Shown: positions 8,769 through 18,948 of the stretch, piece after piece | Layout of the letters: each line of letters opens with the position of its first letter | Numbering within the stretch: position 1 is the stretch's first letter | Assembly (NCBI GenBank): GCA_003210755.1 | Contig: QCUL01000019.1 | Span: forward strand, 1-46,774 | DNA from: Synechococcus sp. AG-679-C18 | GTDB taxonomy: Bacteria; Cyanobacteriota; Cyanobacteriia; PCC-6307; Cyanobiaceae | Length of the DNA: 46,774 nt | Direction of reading: 5' to 3' | Position numbers and translations under genes: made by a program | Notes under the pieces: generated by a model | Database searches by the model: none | What the model saw: the letters and a program-made list of their open reading frames with translations, nothing else | What the model was told of the DNA's origin: nothing

Positions 8769-8930
8769 GTGAATCGTTCTTCTGATCTCACCACTCAACT
8801 CGCTGCTGCATGTCTTGGTGCAGGTGTGATCACTACTGTTGCTGTCGCCCAAGGGCAGAACCCAATCACCGCACTTGGCATCACATTGTTCTCAGCTGTT
8901 GCAGCTGTGATGGTTGGCCAAGTTCTCTAA
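8769..8930 (+). CDS. Small membrane protein, cyanobacterial conserved type
   Basis: Predicted 53-residue protein from GTG 8769, beginning MNRSSDLTTQLAAACLGAG. It has two hydrophobic stretches (about 10-26 and 34-52) around AQGQNP, so two short membrane helices are likely. A longer reading from TTG 8712 adds 19 weakly protein-like residues and is less likely. It lies between ycf46 and serS on the same strand. I recognise the type as a small picocyanobacterial hypothetical; no function is known. Confidence 0.65.
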   Translation: MNRSSDLTTQLAAACLGAGVITTVAVAQGQNPITALGITLFSAVAAVMVGQVL

Positions 8931-8991
8931 AACTTATTAACTCAGGATCTGAATAGACACGTAGGCTGCTCAGCTCCACTTCAGAAACTCC

Positions 8992-10269
8992 GTGCTTGAC
9001 CAGCGCCTGGTGCGTGACAACCCTCAATTGATTTCCCGTGAACTGGGTCGCAGGGGGATGGATGTTGATCTCACGGGTCTTCAACTCATTGCTCAGCAGC
9101 AACGCGATCTAGAGGAGCGTCGCAGCAGCCTTCAAGCCGAAGGCAACCAAATTGGGAAAGAGGTTGGTCAGCGTATTAAAAGTGGGGCCGATCCGAAGGG
9201 CTCCGAGGTTGCGGAACTTCGCTTACAAGGGAATCAAATCAAGCAAAAGGTTGCCGTTCTCGAGGATGAGGAGAAACAACTAACAGCCCGTTTACGTGAA
9301 GACCTGCTCAGCTATCCCAATTTGCCGTCTGATGTCTGTCCGGACGGTCGCAATGAAACCGACAACATAGAAGTTCGTCGCTGGGGAACCCCCCTTGTTC
9401 AAGAGGGACTCCTGGAGCATTGGCAAATCGCAGATCGGCTTTGTTTGCTCGATACGGAGCGTTCCGTGAAAATTGCTCAGAGCCGTTTCGTCACTCTGTT
9501 TGGGCAGGGTGCTCGGCTTGAACGAGCGCTGATCAACTTCATGCTCGATTTGCATTCGGGGAAGGGTTACCGGGAGGTACTCCCCCCTGTTCTGGTGAAC
9601 AGTGCAAGCCTGTTGGGATCAGGTCAACTGCCCAAATTCGCGGAGGAAAGCTTCCGTTGTGCAGATGATGATCTTTGGTTGACGCCAACTGCTGAGGTTC
9701 CGCTCACCTCATTGCATCGAGACGAAATCATTCCTGCTGAACAATTGCCACTCCGCTATGTGGCTTATAGCCCTTGTTTTCGGAGAGAAGCAGGCAGCTA
9801 CGGACGCGACACTCGAGGGCTCATTCGTTTGCACCAGTTCAATAAAGTTGAGTTGTATTGGTTTGTGCATCCAGAACGCTCCGAAGAGGCTTTTGTACAG
9901 ATCACGGCCGATGCCGAAGCCGTGCTTCAAGCCTTGGAGTTGCCTTATCGAGTGCTTGAACTCTGTACGGGTGATCTTGGCTTTTCAGCTGCACGCACCT
10001 ATGACCTCGAGGTCTGGTTAGCTGGAGCAGGTGCTTACCGGGAAATCTCGAGCTGCAGTGTTTGCTCGGATTTCCAGGCTCGACGCTCGTCTATTCGCAC
10101 GAAAGAGGGCAATACTTCAAAGTTGGTGCACACTCTCAATGGAAGCGGTCTTGCGATAGGGCGCACCATGGCAGCTTTGCTTGAGAACGGGCAACAGGCT
10201 GACGGGAGTGTGAAGTTGCCTCGGGCCCTGATTCCCTACTTCGGTCGCGATCGTCTCCAGCCAGAATGA
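8992..10269 (+). CDS. serS: Seryl-tRNA synthetase
   Basis: Class II aminoacyl-tRNA synthetase of 425 residues charging tRNA-Ser (and supplying tRNA-Sec in organisms that use it). The N-terminal coiled-coil arm spans about 28-105. The catalytic domain has motif 2 ([22 protein letters not shown]) and motif 3 ([19 protein letters not shown]), with TAEVPL in between for serine binding. Start is GTG at 8992, giving the standard [12 protein letters not shown]-terminus. It is followed by rseP 19 bases downstream. Confidence 0.96.
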   Translation: MLDQRLVRDNPQLISRELGRRGMDVDLTGLQLIAQQQRDLEERRSSLQAEGNQIGKEVGQRIKSGADPKGSEVAELRLQGNQIKQKVAVLEDEEKQLTARLREDLLSYPNLPSDVCPDGRNETDNIEVRRWGTPLVQEGLLEHWQIADRLCLLDTERSVKIAQSRFVTLFGQGARLERALINFMLDLHSGKGYREVLPPVLVNSASLLGSGQLPKFAEESFRCADDDLWLTPTAEVPLTSLHRDEIIPAEQLPLRYVAYSPCFRREAGSYGRDTRGLIRLHQFNKVELYWFVHPERSEEAFVQITADAEAVLQALELPYRVLELCTGDLGFSAARTYDLEVWLAGAGAYREISSCSVCSDFQARRSSIRTKEGNTSKLVHTLNGSGLAIGRTMAALLENGQQADGSVKLPRALIPYFGRDRLQPE

Positions 10270-10288
10270 ATGGATTAAAGAATCCTGC

Positions 10289-11371
10289 ATGAACGTTCTG
10301 GCGGCATTGTTGGTCCTTGGGCTGCTGATCGTGATCCATGAGGCTGGTCACTTTCTCGCAGCCAGATTTCAGGGAATACGGGTCAATGGATTTTCCATTG
10401 GATTTGGACCTGCTCTCTGGAAACTCGAGCGTGGGGGAGTGACCTATGCCCTGCGCGTTCTTCCTCTTGGGGGATTTGTTTCTTTCCCTGACGATGATGA
10501 AAACAGCCCGATTCCGGCGGATGATCCTGATCTGCTTCGCAATCGTCCGATTCCTCAGAGAGCCCTAGTTATCAGCGCAGGGGTTCTTGCCAATTTGCTT
10601 CTTGCTTGGTTGGTTCTGGTAGGCCATACGGCTTTGGCAGGTGTACCAGGTGATCCTGATCCCGGGGTGATGGTGATGGCTGTTCAGCAGGGAGAGCCTG
10701 CGGAACAAGCAGGGTTGAAACCTGGTGATCACATCTTGAGTATTGAAGGGTTGCCACTTGGTCGTGGCGAGTCTGCTGTGAAAGAGGCAGTAACGCCCGT
10801 CCGGGCTAGCCCATCCGTTCCGTTGTCACTCGAAGTTGAAAAGAATGGAGTAGTGCGCACGGTTGAGCTCATTCCCGAAGACCATCAAGGGCAGGGACGA
10901 ATTGGAGCTCAGCTTCAAGCCAACTTCAGCGGAAACACTCGTGCAGTTCATGGCTTGGGTGAAGCGATACGGAGTGGATCGGCGCAATTCAGTGGATTGC
11001 TTCAACGAACGGTTTCTGGTTATGGATCTCTGTTTACTGATTTTGGAACCACCGCCCAGCAGGTCAGTGGTCCAGTAAAGATTGTTGAGATGGGCGCCCA
11101 GCTCTCCAGTCAAGGAGGAAGCGGTCTCGCCTTGTTTATGGCTCTGATTTCGATCAACCTTGCCGTTCTCAATGCTCTTCCCTTGCCTCTTCTGGATGGA
11201 GGGCAGTTAGCGATCATCCTCCTTGAGGGAGTTCGCGGCAGGCCAATTCCAGAGCGCTTTCAATTGATTGTGATGCAATCCAGCTTTTTGTTGGTGGTTG
11301 GACTGAGTGTTCTTCTCATCGTGCGCGATACAAGTCAACTCTCGGTTGTTCAGCGCTTCATTGGTCAGTGA
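10289..11371 (+). CDS. rseP: RseP/site-2 membrane metalloprotease
   Basis: Intramembrane zinc metalloprotease (M50B) of 360 residues. Seen: the HEAGH site at 17-21 within TM1, a GFSIGFGP stretch, one PDZ domain (about 130-205, with [15 protein letters not shown]), and the C-terminal zinc-ligand motif [12 protein letters not shown]. Homologues cleave anti-sigma factors and remnant signal peptides in the membrane. Only one PDZ domain is seen, as in cyanobacterial and Gram-positive forms, against two in E. coli. It lies between serS and rpsN. Confidence 0.94.
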   Translation: MNVLAALLVLGLLIVIHEAGHFLAARFQGIRVNGFSIGFGPALWKLERGGVTYALRVLPLGGFVSFPDDDENSPIPADDPDLLRNRPIPQRALVISAGVLANLLLAWLVLVGHTALAGVPGDPDPGVMVMAVQQGEPAEQAGLKPGDHILSIEGLPLGRGESAVKEAVTPVRASPSVPLSLEVEKNGVVRTVELIPEDHQGQGRIGAQLQANFSGNTRAVHGLGEAIRSGSAQFSGLLQRTVSGYGSLFTDFGTTAQQVSGPVKIVEMGAQLSSQGGSGLALFMALISINLAVLNALPLPLLDGGQLAIILLEGVRGRPIPERFQLIVMQSSFLLVVGLSVLLIVRDTSQLSVVQRFIGQ

Positions 11372-11415
11372 ACAGATACTATGAAGGATCAATATTTCAG
11401 GACCCGAATCGCTGC

Positions 11416-11718
11416 ATGGCCAAGAAGTCAATGATTGCCCGCGATGTAAAGCGCAAAAAAATGGTTGAACGCTTTTCAGCTAAACGAGCAGCTTTGATGA
11501 CTGCATTCCATTCGGCTAAAGATCCTATGGAGCGATTGGAGATCCATCGCAAGATCCAGCTTCTTCCTCGCAACAGTGCTCCAAATCGTGTTCGTAATCG
11601 CTGTTGGGCAACAGGAAAGCCCAGAGGCGTTTATCGCGACTTTGGACTCTGTCGTAATCAGCTTCGCGAGCGGGCCCACAAAGGTGAACTACCAGGTGTT
11701 GTGAAGTCCAGCTGGTGA
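11416..11718 (+). CDS. rpsN: 30S ribosomal protein S14
   Basis: Ribosomal protein S14 of 100 residues, the longer zinc-independent form: it begins [16 protein letters not shown] and ends with [44 protein letters not shown] sequence. ATG at 11416 is chosen; upstream codons in the same frame overlap rseP and do not fit the family. A strong terminator follows 33 bases after the stop. Confidence 0.96.
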   Translation: MAKKSMIARDVKRKKMVERFSAKRAALMTAFHSAKDPMERLEIHRKIQLLPRNSAPNRVRNRCWATGKPRGVYRDFGLCRNQLRERAHKGELPGVVKSSW

Positions 11719-11750
11719 TTACTGATCAGTTTGATACCGCTTAATGAATC

Positions 11751-11777
11751 AGGAGGTGAGTGAACACCTCCTTTTTT
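11751..11777 (+). terminator. Rho-independent terminator after rpsN
   Basis: A 7-base-pair stem (GGAGGTG with CACCTCC), a 6-base loop and six T directly after. It separates rpsN from pnp. Confidence 0.88.
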
Positions 11778-11878
11778 ATGACCATGAACCAGTGGGATTT
11801 TCTGGATCAACCCCGATGATGCCGACAACTGCTCCGCTCAAATGTAAGAATCACGGTTGACAGAAAGACATAAACAAC

Positions 11879-14044
11879 GTGCAAGGTCAGACGCAGTCGA
11901 TCTCCTTTGACGGTCGGGAGATTCGGCTGACTACAGGGCGCTATGCCCCCCAAGCTGGTGGCTCGGTGATGATTGAGTGCGGAGACACCTCCGTATTGGT
12001 CACGGCTACCCGCTCCACAGGTCGAGATGGAATTGATTTTCTTCCGCTGATCTGCGATTACGAAGAACGCCTCTACGCCGCAGGAAGGATTCCTGGAAGT
12101 TTCATGCGTCGAGAGGGTCGTCCACCAGAGCGCGCAACGCTGATATGTCGTCTCATCGACAGGCCGATGCGTCCGCTGTTCCCCAGTTGGCTTCGCGATG
12201 ATTTGCAGATTGTTGCGACCTGCATGTCTCTCGATGAGAGGGTTCCAGCTGACGTTCTTGCGGTAACAGGCGCATCAATGGCCACCTTGCTCGCGAAGAT
12301 CCCGTTTTATGGACCGATGGCGGCAGTTCGCGTGGGGCTGCTCGGGGATGACTTTGTGCTCAACCCCAGCTATCGGGAAATCGAGCGTGGTGATCTTGAT
12401 CTCGTCGTAGCCGGCACTCCACAGGGTGTAGTGATGGTTGAAGCAGGCGCGAATCAGCTTCCCGAAGGTGATGTCATTGAGGCAATCGACTTTGGTTACG
12501 AAGCTGTCTCTGAATTAATCAAAGCCCAACAATCCATCCTTAAAGATGCTGGGATCGAGCAAGTTATTCCAGAATCTCCTGAACAAGACAAAACTCTGCC
12601 TGTCTACTTAGAAAAAGCTTGCAGTAAGGCAATTGGGGAGGTGCTCGGTCAATTCGAGCAAACCAAGGGCGAGCGTGACGAAAAGCTTGATGCAATCCGC
12701 AGCACGACGGCGGAAACCATTCAGGAGCTCAAAGAATCTGATCCTGTCCGTGTTGCCGTGAGTGCTAACAGCAAAGCTCTACCAAACAGTTTCAAGGCAC
12801 TCACAAAAACTTTGATGCGCCAGCAGATTGTTAAAGAAGGAAAAAGGGTCGATGGGCGCGATCTTGATCAGGTTCGTACGATCAGCGCGGCAGCCGGTGT
12901 GTTGCCAAAGCGTGTCCATGGTTCTGGTTTATTCCAACGGGGTTTAACCCAAGTGTTGTCCACTGCCACTCTCGGCACTCCGAGTGATGCGCAGGAGATG
13001 GATGATCTCAACCCCAGTAATGAAAAAACCTACTTACATCACTACAACTTCCCGGCTTATTCCGTCGGCGAGACGCGTCCGATGCGCTCTCCTGGGCGCC
13101 GTGAAATTGGGCATGGTGCACTGGCCGAGAGGGCCATTCTTCCCGTACTCCCTGCGAAAGATACATTTCCCTATGTGGTGCGTGTTGTCAGCGAAGTTCT
13201 GAGCTCGAATGGCTCCACTTCTATGGGTTCAGTATGTGGAAGCACATTGGCATTGATGGATGCAGGTGTCCCGCTTAAAGCGCCCGTAAGTGGTGCTGCT
13301 ATGGGATTGATCAAGGAAGGTGATGAAGTGAAAATCCTCACTGACATTCAGGGCATTGAAGACTTCCTTGGGGATATGGACTTCAAAGTGGCTGGCACGG
13401 ACAAGGGGATCACCGCCCTGCAGATGGATATGAAGATCACCGGACTTCCAGTGAGCATCGTGGCAGAGGCCGTTAAACAGGCTCGGCCCGCTCGTCTCCA
13501 CATCCTTGAAAAGATGATGGAAGCGATCGAGAGTCCGCGTGAAGGGTTATCTCCTCACGCACCTCGCCTGTTGAGTTTCCGAATTGATCCTGAGCTGATT
13601 GGCACAGTCATTGGACCAGGCGGTCGCACCATTAAAAACATCACTGAGCGCACGAATACCAAGATCGATATTGAGGACAGTGGAATTGTCACCATTGCAT
13701 CTCACGACGGTGCAGCAGCTGAGGAAGCTCAGAAGATCATTGAAGGCCTCACTCGAAAGGTCAATGAGGGTGAGGTGTTTACCGGCTCCATCACCCGCAT
13801 CATTCCGATTGGAGCTTTCGTTGAAATTCTTCCTGGAAAAGAAGGCATGATTCACATTTCACAGCTTTCTGAGGCGCGGGTTGAAAAAGTCGAAGATGTG
13901 GTGAAGGTGGGAGATGAGGTCACTGTTCGCGTCCGTGAAATCGACAATCGCGGCCGTATCAACCTCACCCTTCGTGGTGTTCCTCAGAATGGTGAGTCTC
14001 CTGAGTCACAACCGGCTCCCACGCCAGTTGCACCTCTCTCCTGA
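11879..14044 (+). CDS. pnp: Polyribonucleotide nucleotidyltransferase (PNPase)
   Basis: Phosphorolytic 3'-to-5' exoribonuclease and RNA polymerase of 721 residues, a main RNA decay and polyadenylating enzyme in cyanobacteria. Seen: RNase PH domain 1 with [22 protein letters not shown], an alpha-helical linker, RNase PH domain 2 with the catalytic region around GTPSDAQEM and [21 protein letters not shown], a KH domain ([15 protein letters not shown]) and an S1 domain ([28 protein letters not shown]). Start is GTG 11879, giving the usual [13 protein letters not shown]-terminus; no good Shine-Dalgarno is visible. Confidence 0.97.
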   Translation: MQGQTQSISFDGREIRLTTGRYAPQAGGSVMIECGDTSVLVTATRSTGRDGIDFLPLICDYEERLYAAGRIPGSFMRREGRPPERATLICRLIDRPMRPLFPSWLRDDLQIVATCMSLDERVPADVLAVTGASMATLLAKIPFYGPMAAVRVGLLGDDFVLNPSYREIERGDLDLVVAGTPQGVVMVEAGANQLPEGDVIEAIDFGYEAVSELIKAQQSILKDAGIEQVIPESPEQDKTLPVYLEKACSKAIGEVLGQFEQTKGERDEKLDAIRSTTAETIQELKESDPVRVAVSANSKALPNSFKALTKTLMRQQIVKEGKRVDGRDLDQVRTISAAAGVLPKRVHGSGLFQRGLTQVLSTATLGTPSDAQEMDDLNPSNEKTYLHHYNFPAYSVGETRPMRSPGRREIGHGALAERAILPVLPAKDTFPYVVRVVSEVLSSNGSTSMGSVCGSTLALMDAGVPLKAPVSGAAMGLIKEGDEVKILTDIQGIEDFLGDMDFKVAGTDKGITALQMDMKITGLPVSIVAEAVKQARPARLHILEKMMEAIESPREGLSPHAPRLLSFRIDPELIGTVIGPGGRTIKNITERTNTKIDIEDSGIVTIASHDGAAAEEAQKIIEGLTRKVNEGEVFTGSITRIIPIGAFVEILPGKEGMIHISQLSEARVEKVEDVVKVGDEVTVRVREIDNRGRINLTLRGVPQNGESPESQPAPTPVAPLS

Positions 14045-14062
14045 GAGGCGCTCCCCCCTGGC

Positions 14063-14980
14063 TCATACCTGAAAACCGGGATCGATTACTCCCATTGCCT
14101 GTGCCGCTTTCTCACACAAAGCGGCATGGGCCTTTCCATGGCTAGCGATCAAGCATCCCGCCTGGCGAACATCGCCAGTGTTGTAGGTGAGCTCTCCGCC
14201 GTCTGCATGGGTGAAGGCGCCACCAGCAGCGAGAAGTACGGCTTCTGGAGCGGCCATATCCCAATCTTTTGGGGCACTTTTCCCAGATAGGGAGATGTAT
14301 AAATCGGTTTCGCCGCGAAGGATCGTGGCTACTTTGCAGCCGACACTGCCCACTGCCTTTGAGTCACCAAGGTTTAGGGCTGTGATCAACTGTTCAAGTC
14401 GTTGATCTCTGTGACTGCGGCTTGCCACCAAGATGAGTTCGTTGGCGACTTTTCGCTCACTGAAACGAACCGACGTGCGCTCTCCGGAGCGGTTTTCACA
14501 CCAGGTGCCGTCACCCACCACACCAATCCAAAGCTCTTCTCGTTCTGGAACTAGCACTACCCCAAGCACTGGCCGTTGTTGATGCACTAAGGCCAGATGT
14601 ACGGCGTATTCACCTGTGCCTTGCAAAAAGTCTTTGGTTCCATCAAGCGGATCCAAAATCCAAAGCCATTCAGCCTCTAAGGGTTGCCCCTCCGTCAGTT
14701 GCTCTTTGGCCGTTTCCTCACTGAGAAGGGTCCAATTGGCTGCTGGGAATGATTTTTTTACGCCATCCAAGAGCCATTGATTGACGGCAAGATCCGCTGC
14801 GGATACTGGACCTTCACCACCATCATCAACGCTGAGGGGCTTAGGAAAGCCGTGGGGGGGCTGTTGCCCACGGGCATAGGCGATCAAAATGTCAGCCGCT
14901 CCCCAGCTCAAAGGGCGAAGGACTTTCAAAACATCGTCCAGACTGATACCGGCTAGGAGGGTCTGCGAGCTCGGCATCAT
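14063..14980 (-). CDS. cysQ: 3'(2'),5'-bisphosphate nucleotidase, CysQ/IMPase family
   Basis: Magnesium-dependent, lithium-sensitive phosphatase family protein of 305 residues. Seen: LLSEE for the first metal ligands, WILDPLDGTKDF as the central motif and WDMAAPEAVLLAAGG at the C-terminal metal site. Likely substrate is PAP or PAPS in sulfate assimilation, or an inositol-type phosphate; the cyanobacterial branch is usually called CysQ. It faces pnp tail to tail and is divergent from rsmI with a 23-base gap, so both promoters overlap the neighbouring coding ends. Confidence 0.87.
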   Translation of the reverse strand: MMPSSQTLLAGISLDDVLKVLRPLSWGAADILIAYARGQQPPHGFPKPLSVDDGGEGPVSAADLAVNQWLLDGVKKSFPAANWTLLSEETAKEQLTEGQPLEAEWLWILDPLDGTKDFLQGTGEYAVHLALVHQQRPVLGVVLVPEREELWIGVVGDGTWCENRSGERTSVRFSERKVANELILVASRSHRDQRLEQLITALNLGDSKAVGSVGCKVATILRGETDLYISLSGKSAPKDWDMAAPEAVLLAAGGAFTHADGGELTYNTGDVRQAGCLIASHGKAHAALCEKAAQAMGVIDPGFQV

Positions 14981-15003
14981 GGTTTGATCTGGGTGAAGTC
15001 ATT

Positions 15004-15870
15004 GTGAAACAACGCGCTGAACCTGCTGCTGGTGTCCTCTACGTGGTTGGGACCCCAATTGGTCATCTCGGTGACCTCTCGCCGAGAGCGCGTGCTCTTC
15101 TGATCGATGTGGATACCGTTGCCTGTGAAGACACGCGGCATAGCGGGCAGCTGCTCAGCCGCATCGGTTCAACTGCCCGACGGTGCTCGTTTCATCAGCA
15201 CAACACGCGCACTCGAATCCCTCAACTATTGATGGAATTGCACGACGGTCGAAGCGTTGCGGTGATTAGTGATGCAGGTTTGCCGGGGATCAGTGATCCT
15301 GGTCAGGAGTTGGTTGCCGCCGCCCGATTCTCCGGATGTGAGGTGATGTCGATTCCTGGTCCATGCGCAGCGACAACAGCACTGGTCAGCAGCGGTCTTC
15401 CTACAGATCGCTTCTGTTTCGAGGGTTTTCTCCCCGTTAGAGGCCGGGAACGACGCGATCGTCTCGCTTTGATCGCTAACGAACAGCGCACAAGCGTGAT
15501 TTACGAAGCTCCTCACCGCTTGTGCCAACTCCTTGAAGAGTTGATCGCGCACTGCGGTGAGGAGCGACCTTTACAAGTGGCTCGGGAACTGACCAAGCGT
15601 CATGAGCAACAGGTGGGCCCAACCATTGGTGCTGCTTGGAGTCATTTCAACGAGCACAGCCCACAGGGGGAATGCACCGTGGTGTTGGGGGGAGCGGAAC
15701 CAGTCAAATTTAATGAGCTGAGCGATTCACAATGCTGTGAACAGTTGCTTGAACTCACGAGGGAAGGGATGAGTGCAAAGGATGCTGCAAAAGTGCTCTC
15801 TAACCGTATTGGTCGCTCAAAACGCGAGCTCTATGCCCTGCTTCATACGGTGACCGAACATGCAGACTGA
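15004..15870 (+). CDS. rsmI: 16S rRNA 2'-O-methyltransferase RsmI
   Basis: SAM-dependent tetrapyrrole-methylase-fold enzyme of 288 residues that 2'-O-methylates C1402 of 16S rRNA. Seen: VVGTPIGHLGDLSPRA at the N-terminus, EDTRHSGQLL, ISDAGLPGISDPG, PGPCAATTALVSSGLPTDRF and a C-terminal helical extension. Start is GTG 15004. It is divergent from the cysQ gene and overlaps a small membrane-protein ORF by 11 bases. Confidence 0.94.
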   Translation: MKQRAEPAAGVLYVVGTPIGHLGDLSPRARALLIDVDTVACEDTRHSGQLLSRIGSTARRCSFHQHNTRTRIPQLLMELHDGRSVAVISDAGLPGISDPGQELVAAARFSGCEVMSIPGPCAATTALVSSGLPTDRFCFEGFLPVRGRERRDRLALIANEQRTSVIYEAPHRLCQLLEELIAHCGEERPLQVARELTKRHEQQVGPTIGAAWSHFNEHSPQGECTVVLGGAEPVKFNELSDSQCCEQLLELTREGMSAKDAAKVLSNRIGRSKRELYALLHTVTEHAD

Positions 15871-16117
15871 TTTCAAATTAACTAATGCAATGTTTCTCCG
15901 CCTGAGGCTGCTTCTCTTAAGTCTTGGTAGTGGCTTGACGCTGTTACTGGTTCTTTGCCTGGGTGCTCAGAATCTGAATGACCGGCATCGCCTTAACCTT
16001 GGTGTTGGTCAGTCGGCACCTCTTCCTTCAGGCTTCATTGTGGGCGTCAGCCTGGTTTTGGGGATCGTGAGCGGTGGCAGTTTGGTAGCGGTTTTGGCAC
16101 CTGAACAAGATCGCTGA
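15860..16117 (+). CDS. Small two-helix membrane protein
   Basis: Predicted 85-residue protein with two hydrophobic helices: about 14-36 (RLRLLLLSLGSGLTLLLVLC) and 57-80 (GFIVGVSLVLGIVSGGSLVA), joined by a polar loop. The basic N-terminus suggests the loop is outside. The ATG at 15860 overlaps the rsmI end; a later ATG at 15890 would remove ten polar residues and also fits. No family is recognised. Its stop is two bases from the stop of the convergent helix-turn-helix gene, with no visible terminator between them. Confidence 0.65.
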   Translation: MQTDFKLTNAMFLRLRLLLLSLGSGLTLLLVLCLGAQNLNDRHRLNLGVGQSAPLPSGFIVGVSLVLGIVSGGSLVAVLAPEQDR

Positions 16118-16118
16118 A

Positions 16119-16928
16119 TTAGGACATGAGAGTAAATAGGGAGCCCTCAATCACCAAGTGTGTGATGCCACGGGCAAGAAGATAAGACGATGTTTGTGCA
16201 AACACGTGGGTGTCCGGAACTTTAATGACTCTCTGACTGCGTCCACACTGGCGTTTAGCAGCGCGCGGACTCGCGTAAAGGCAAAGTGCTTGGCGTTGTT
16301 GCTCTGAAGGATCACTGAGTCCCAATTCAGGAAACTCACTGAGAGGGCGAGGATCGAGCTCTACGGTTTTGTCTACAAGCATGTAAACGCTCTCTGGCAG
16401 CAGCTCAGATGCAAATTGTCTGCAGATCACTTGTTGAGTCGTGACTTGAGGAAGATCTACGGGTAGAACCGCTATTTCATGAAATACATCGTCCTCTTGA
16501 AAGGTAAACCCCTCGATTTCGTCATGATCATCGCGACTCAACTCATCCGCATCATTGAGAACAAGGGGCTGTCCATCTTTTTCTTCGTTTATTGAATCTT
16601 CATTTGTGGAGTCTGCTGCAGTTGATGGGGGCTCTTTTTGGTGGAGATCATCACCAATAGCTCCATTCTCAGATTGAGTGGCCTCAGTTGAAATGGTTTC
16701 ATTGATATTAATTTCTGCAAGTCTTGTCTCGTTAACAGTGCTTCTTGTAGACCGCTGAGTTTTGAGCGCGGTGTACTCCTCTGAGCTGAGCAAGGACCTA
16801 ACGGTACGACTCACTGTGTTGGCACTGCAGCCATACAAAGCAGCAATTGAGGCACTGGTCTCTCCAGCGCGGTACCTCTCAACAATCTCCTTCTTATGGC
16901 TGTCGTTAAGCCTGCTGGGGGCCATCAT
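16119..16928 (-). CDS. Helix-turn-helix protein with acidic linker
   Basis: Protein of 269 residues. Residues 1-45 form a helix-turn-helix of the transposase/resolvase type (KKEIVERYRAGETSASIAAL followed by YGCSANTVSRTV). A long polar, acidic, low-complexity linker follows (about 60-155, rich in E, D, N, S, T). A compact C-terminal domain (about 165-269) has ELLPESVYMLVDKTVELDPR and ends ITHLVIEGSLFTLMS. No recombinase catalytic residues are seen, so it is better read as a DNA-binding regulator than an active transposase. It is adjacent to, and divergent from, tRNA-Arg, so it may mark a domesticated remnant at an integration site; that is inference. Confidence 0.72.
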   Translation of the reverse strand: MMAPSRLNDSHKKEIVERYRAGETSASIAALYGCSANTVSRTVRSLLSSEEYTALKTQRSTRSTVNETRLAEININETISTEATQSENGAIGDDLHQKEPPSTAADSTNEDSINEEKDGQPLVLNDADELSRDDHDEIEGFTFQEDDVFHEIAVLPVDLPQVTTQQVICRQFASELLPESVYMLVDKTVELDPRPLSEFPELGLSDPSEQQRQALCLYASPRAAKRQCGRSQRVIKVPDTHVFAQTSSYLLARGITHLVIEGSLFTLMS

Positions 16929-16991
16929 CAGAACTACACAGTTTTGGATCTTAATCGGGGTGGTGTCCGTCGACTGCCAAAATGTGTGGAT

Positions 16992-17065
16992 GCTCCCTTA
17001 GCTCAGCTGGATAGAGCAGCTGCCTTCTAAGCAGCCGGTCGTCGGTTCGAATCCGCCAGGGGGCG
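16992..17065 (+). tRNA. tRNA-Arg (anticodon TCT)
   Basis: A complete 74-base cloverleaf. The acceptor arms GCTCCCT and AGGGGGC pair fully with one G-T, discriminator G. The D arm contains AGCTCAGCTGGATAGAGC. The anticodon stem is GCTGC/GCAGC with loop CTTCTAA and anticodon TCT at 17026-17028. The T arm is GTCGG-TTCGAAT-CCGCC. No CCA is encoded. It marks the left edge of a gene-poor accessory region. Confidence 0.96.
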
Positions 17066-17078
17066 TTGACAATCACAT

Positions 17079-17116
17079 TGTGGTATCCGGGGTTTCCTAG
17101 ATACCGCAGTTTTTTT
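17079..17116 (+). terminator. Rho-independent terminator of tRNA-Arg
   Basis: A 9-base-pair stem (TGTGGTATC with GATACCGCA, one G-T pair), a 12-base loop, then G and seven T. It starts 13 bases after the tRNA. Confidence 0.85.
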
Positions 17117-17915
17117 GGGAGAATTGGTTGAGCTTCTTGAAGAGATCGAGAACGAAGCAGTTAGGAATCAGCATGTTGCGGACCGCCAGAGTTCGGTGTG
17201 GGTCCATCCGTAATGGCCATCAATGTGTCTGGGTTAAAGGTGATGGCGAGTCGCGTACTCAGGTAGAAGTGAGGCTCCTGCTTTTTTAAGCACATAAGTG
17301 CAACGGTCTGGCATCGCTTCAGCGGAAGGCCTAAGTGAATAAACGATTGCGGCGACTTTCTGACTGAGATGAATCAAAAGCTAAGGGTTTATTCATCTGC
17401 CATGTTCAGAAATTGAGCAGGAGTAGAGACGGGTTGAAACGTATTCCAGAATCAGACGAAGTCTTCGATTTGCAGGCGAGGAGATCCGCAGCAAAGCGTG
17501 CCTTGGCTCTTTGAGAAGCAGGGCAAGTGACGTTGAGACGCAAACTCTCCCGAGAGGAGTTGGATTACAACTGGCAATCGGTTCTGCTGCTCAATGACTA
17601 GTTTGATCAGCCTGAAATGCACTAATGCAATCGGGACATCCATGCCTCCAGCGATCTGTTCGCAAGTTGACGTTTTGAGAGGATCGATCAGGGTGAGCAA
17701 GGACTGACTTCACCTATCGAAGTGCATTACTTGTCGGTAAGGGTTGGTCCCAGGGGCATGGCAAAACCAATTCTCCTTGCTGGTTTTGCACTGGGGAGGA
17801 AGGGTTCCATGGACTCCAGCCATCACCAGGGAGTTATTTCGCCACTTCGATCTGAATAGCAGCGACCACATTTCTCAAGACTTTGCGGATGGACCTGGGA
17901 AGTCAACTCTCAAGA
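17117..17915. other. Intergenic stretch with no convincing gene
   Basis: No confident gene. The first 100 bases carry an open frame without ATG (from TTG 17115 to TAA 17211) whose translation is protein-like and acidic (ELVELLEEIENEAVRNQ). A second short frame ending near 17290 is also protein-like (GHQCVWVKGDGESRTQVEV). A minus-strand ORF at 17452-17700 is weak. Gene debris is the simplest reading. Confidence 0.4.
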
Positions 17916-18572
17916 TCATTGCCCAGAGACAAGAGTCTCAGCCCAGTTATCTCGGCACACCCACCACTGCAAATAACCAAGTTGATGGACCTTGGGGAGC
18001 AGCTCGCGCATCATTGCTGCTGCTGCAGAAGAAGCAGGGTCGGATTGCTCTCTGGCAAGGCGGTAGTTCGCGCAGAAGGCTCCAAACGTGCCTTTTCGTA
18101 CTCCGCGCTGCCGTTGCAAATGCTCCTTCAACATGTCATCGGATCTGGAGACACTGCCAGTAACCTCTGCTGCTGATGCTCCGAAATCCCGCTCTCCGGG
18201 AAGAAGATCTTCACCCGTGAAGCCGCACACCTCACCTGCAGTCAGTGCCGCGCGGTTGTCATCATCAAAAGATTGAACTGATTCATCACCGCGTTTCGAC
18301 ATCTCTTGACGACAGATCTCGGCGATGTCCTGATCGCGCCAGTCGAACAGGTCGCCGACCCCATTGGAATGCACGATATCGACCATCTGAAGCCGCAGCA
18401 TGCGCTCGCATGCAGCAGCTTGTAAACGGTCCTGATTGGTTTTCTGGAGCCGGCGCAGAGCCCATTCCGCATTGAGGAAAAATGCGGAGGTGGTTCCTTT
18501 TCGATGACCGTGTGCACTCTGCTGAGAGGTGCCCATGATCTGCTCCGGGCTCACGCAACGATCGTCAGTCAT
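17916..18572 (-). CDS. Hypothetical protein, polar and helical
   Basis: Open frame of 218 codons with a polar, charged and helical translation, for example NAEWALRRLQKTNQDRLQAA and DLFDWRDQDIAEICRQEMSK, and no membrane segment. It is more protein-like than the overlapping plus-strand frames, which is why it is listed. No family is recognised. The base composition is GC-richer than the following 17 kb. It sits between the tRNA and the AT-rich tract, with no partner gene on its strand. It could be a genuine accessory gene or a chance frame in decaying sequence. Confidence 0.42.
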   Translation of the reverse strand: MTDDRCVSPEQIMGTSQQSAHGHRKGTTSAFFLNAEWALRRLQKTNQDRLQAAACERMLRLQMVDIVHSNGVGDLFDWRDQDIAEICRQEMSKRGDESVQSFDDDNRAALTAGEVCGFTGEDLLPGERDFGASAAEVTGSVSRSDDMLKEHLQRQRGVRKGTFGAFCANYRLAREQSDPASSAAAAMMRELLPKVHQLGYLQWWVCRDNWAETLVSGQ

Positions 18573-18948
18573 GGCCTTGAAGAAGAGCGGTCCAATACAT
18601 ATTTATCAAGATTCACCTGCTGAGTTTGGACTGCTAGCAATCCGCAACAAGTCCGCCAACTGCACACACGCCATAACGACCCCTCGAATCTCGGTAGCCA
18701 AGTAGAAAGATCAGCTACCTAAGAAGCTGCAGGTCGTTGAGTGAAGCGCATCGGAGGTAATCCCTAAAGGGTTCCAACAGCACGCCTTTTTAGGATTTTC
18801 AGGGCGACTCCATAGATATTTAAAGCTGGTCATCGTCTGAAAAATTGATGCTGCGACTGGAGATGTAGTGACCCTCTCAGTAGTAGCAATCTGTCCTTGG
18901 CTTAAATCTTCCAGGAGACTCTTTCAAAAAAAGTCAAAGTAACTAATC
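18573..18948. other. Intergenic stretch, nothing recognised
   Basis: No RNA gene, repeat or convincing ORF seen. It presumably contains the promoter of the 18949 gene and perhaps that of the 17916-18572 frame. Confidence 0.4.

Noticed and set aside
14102..14126. 9-base inverted repeat TGCCGCTTT/AAAGCGGCA near the end of cysQ
   Set aside because: Inside well-conserved coding sequence, without T-run; possible but unsupported as a terminator.
17452..17700. 82-codon minus-strand frame
   Set aside because: No start signal, no recognisable pattern, and it sits in apparently decaying sequence.
17744..18163. 139-codon plus-strand frame
   Set aside because: It overlaps the better minus-strand frame 17916-18572 and has low-complexity, Ser/Arg/Leu-rich translation typical of a shadow.
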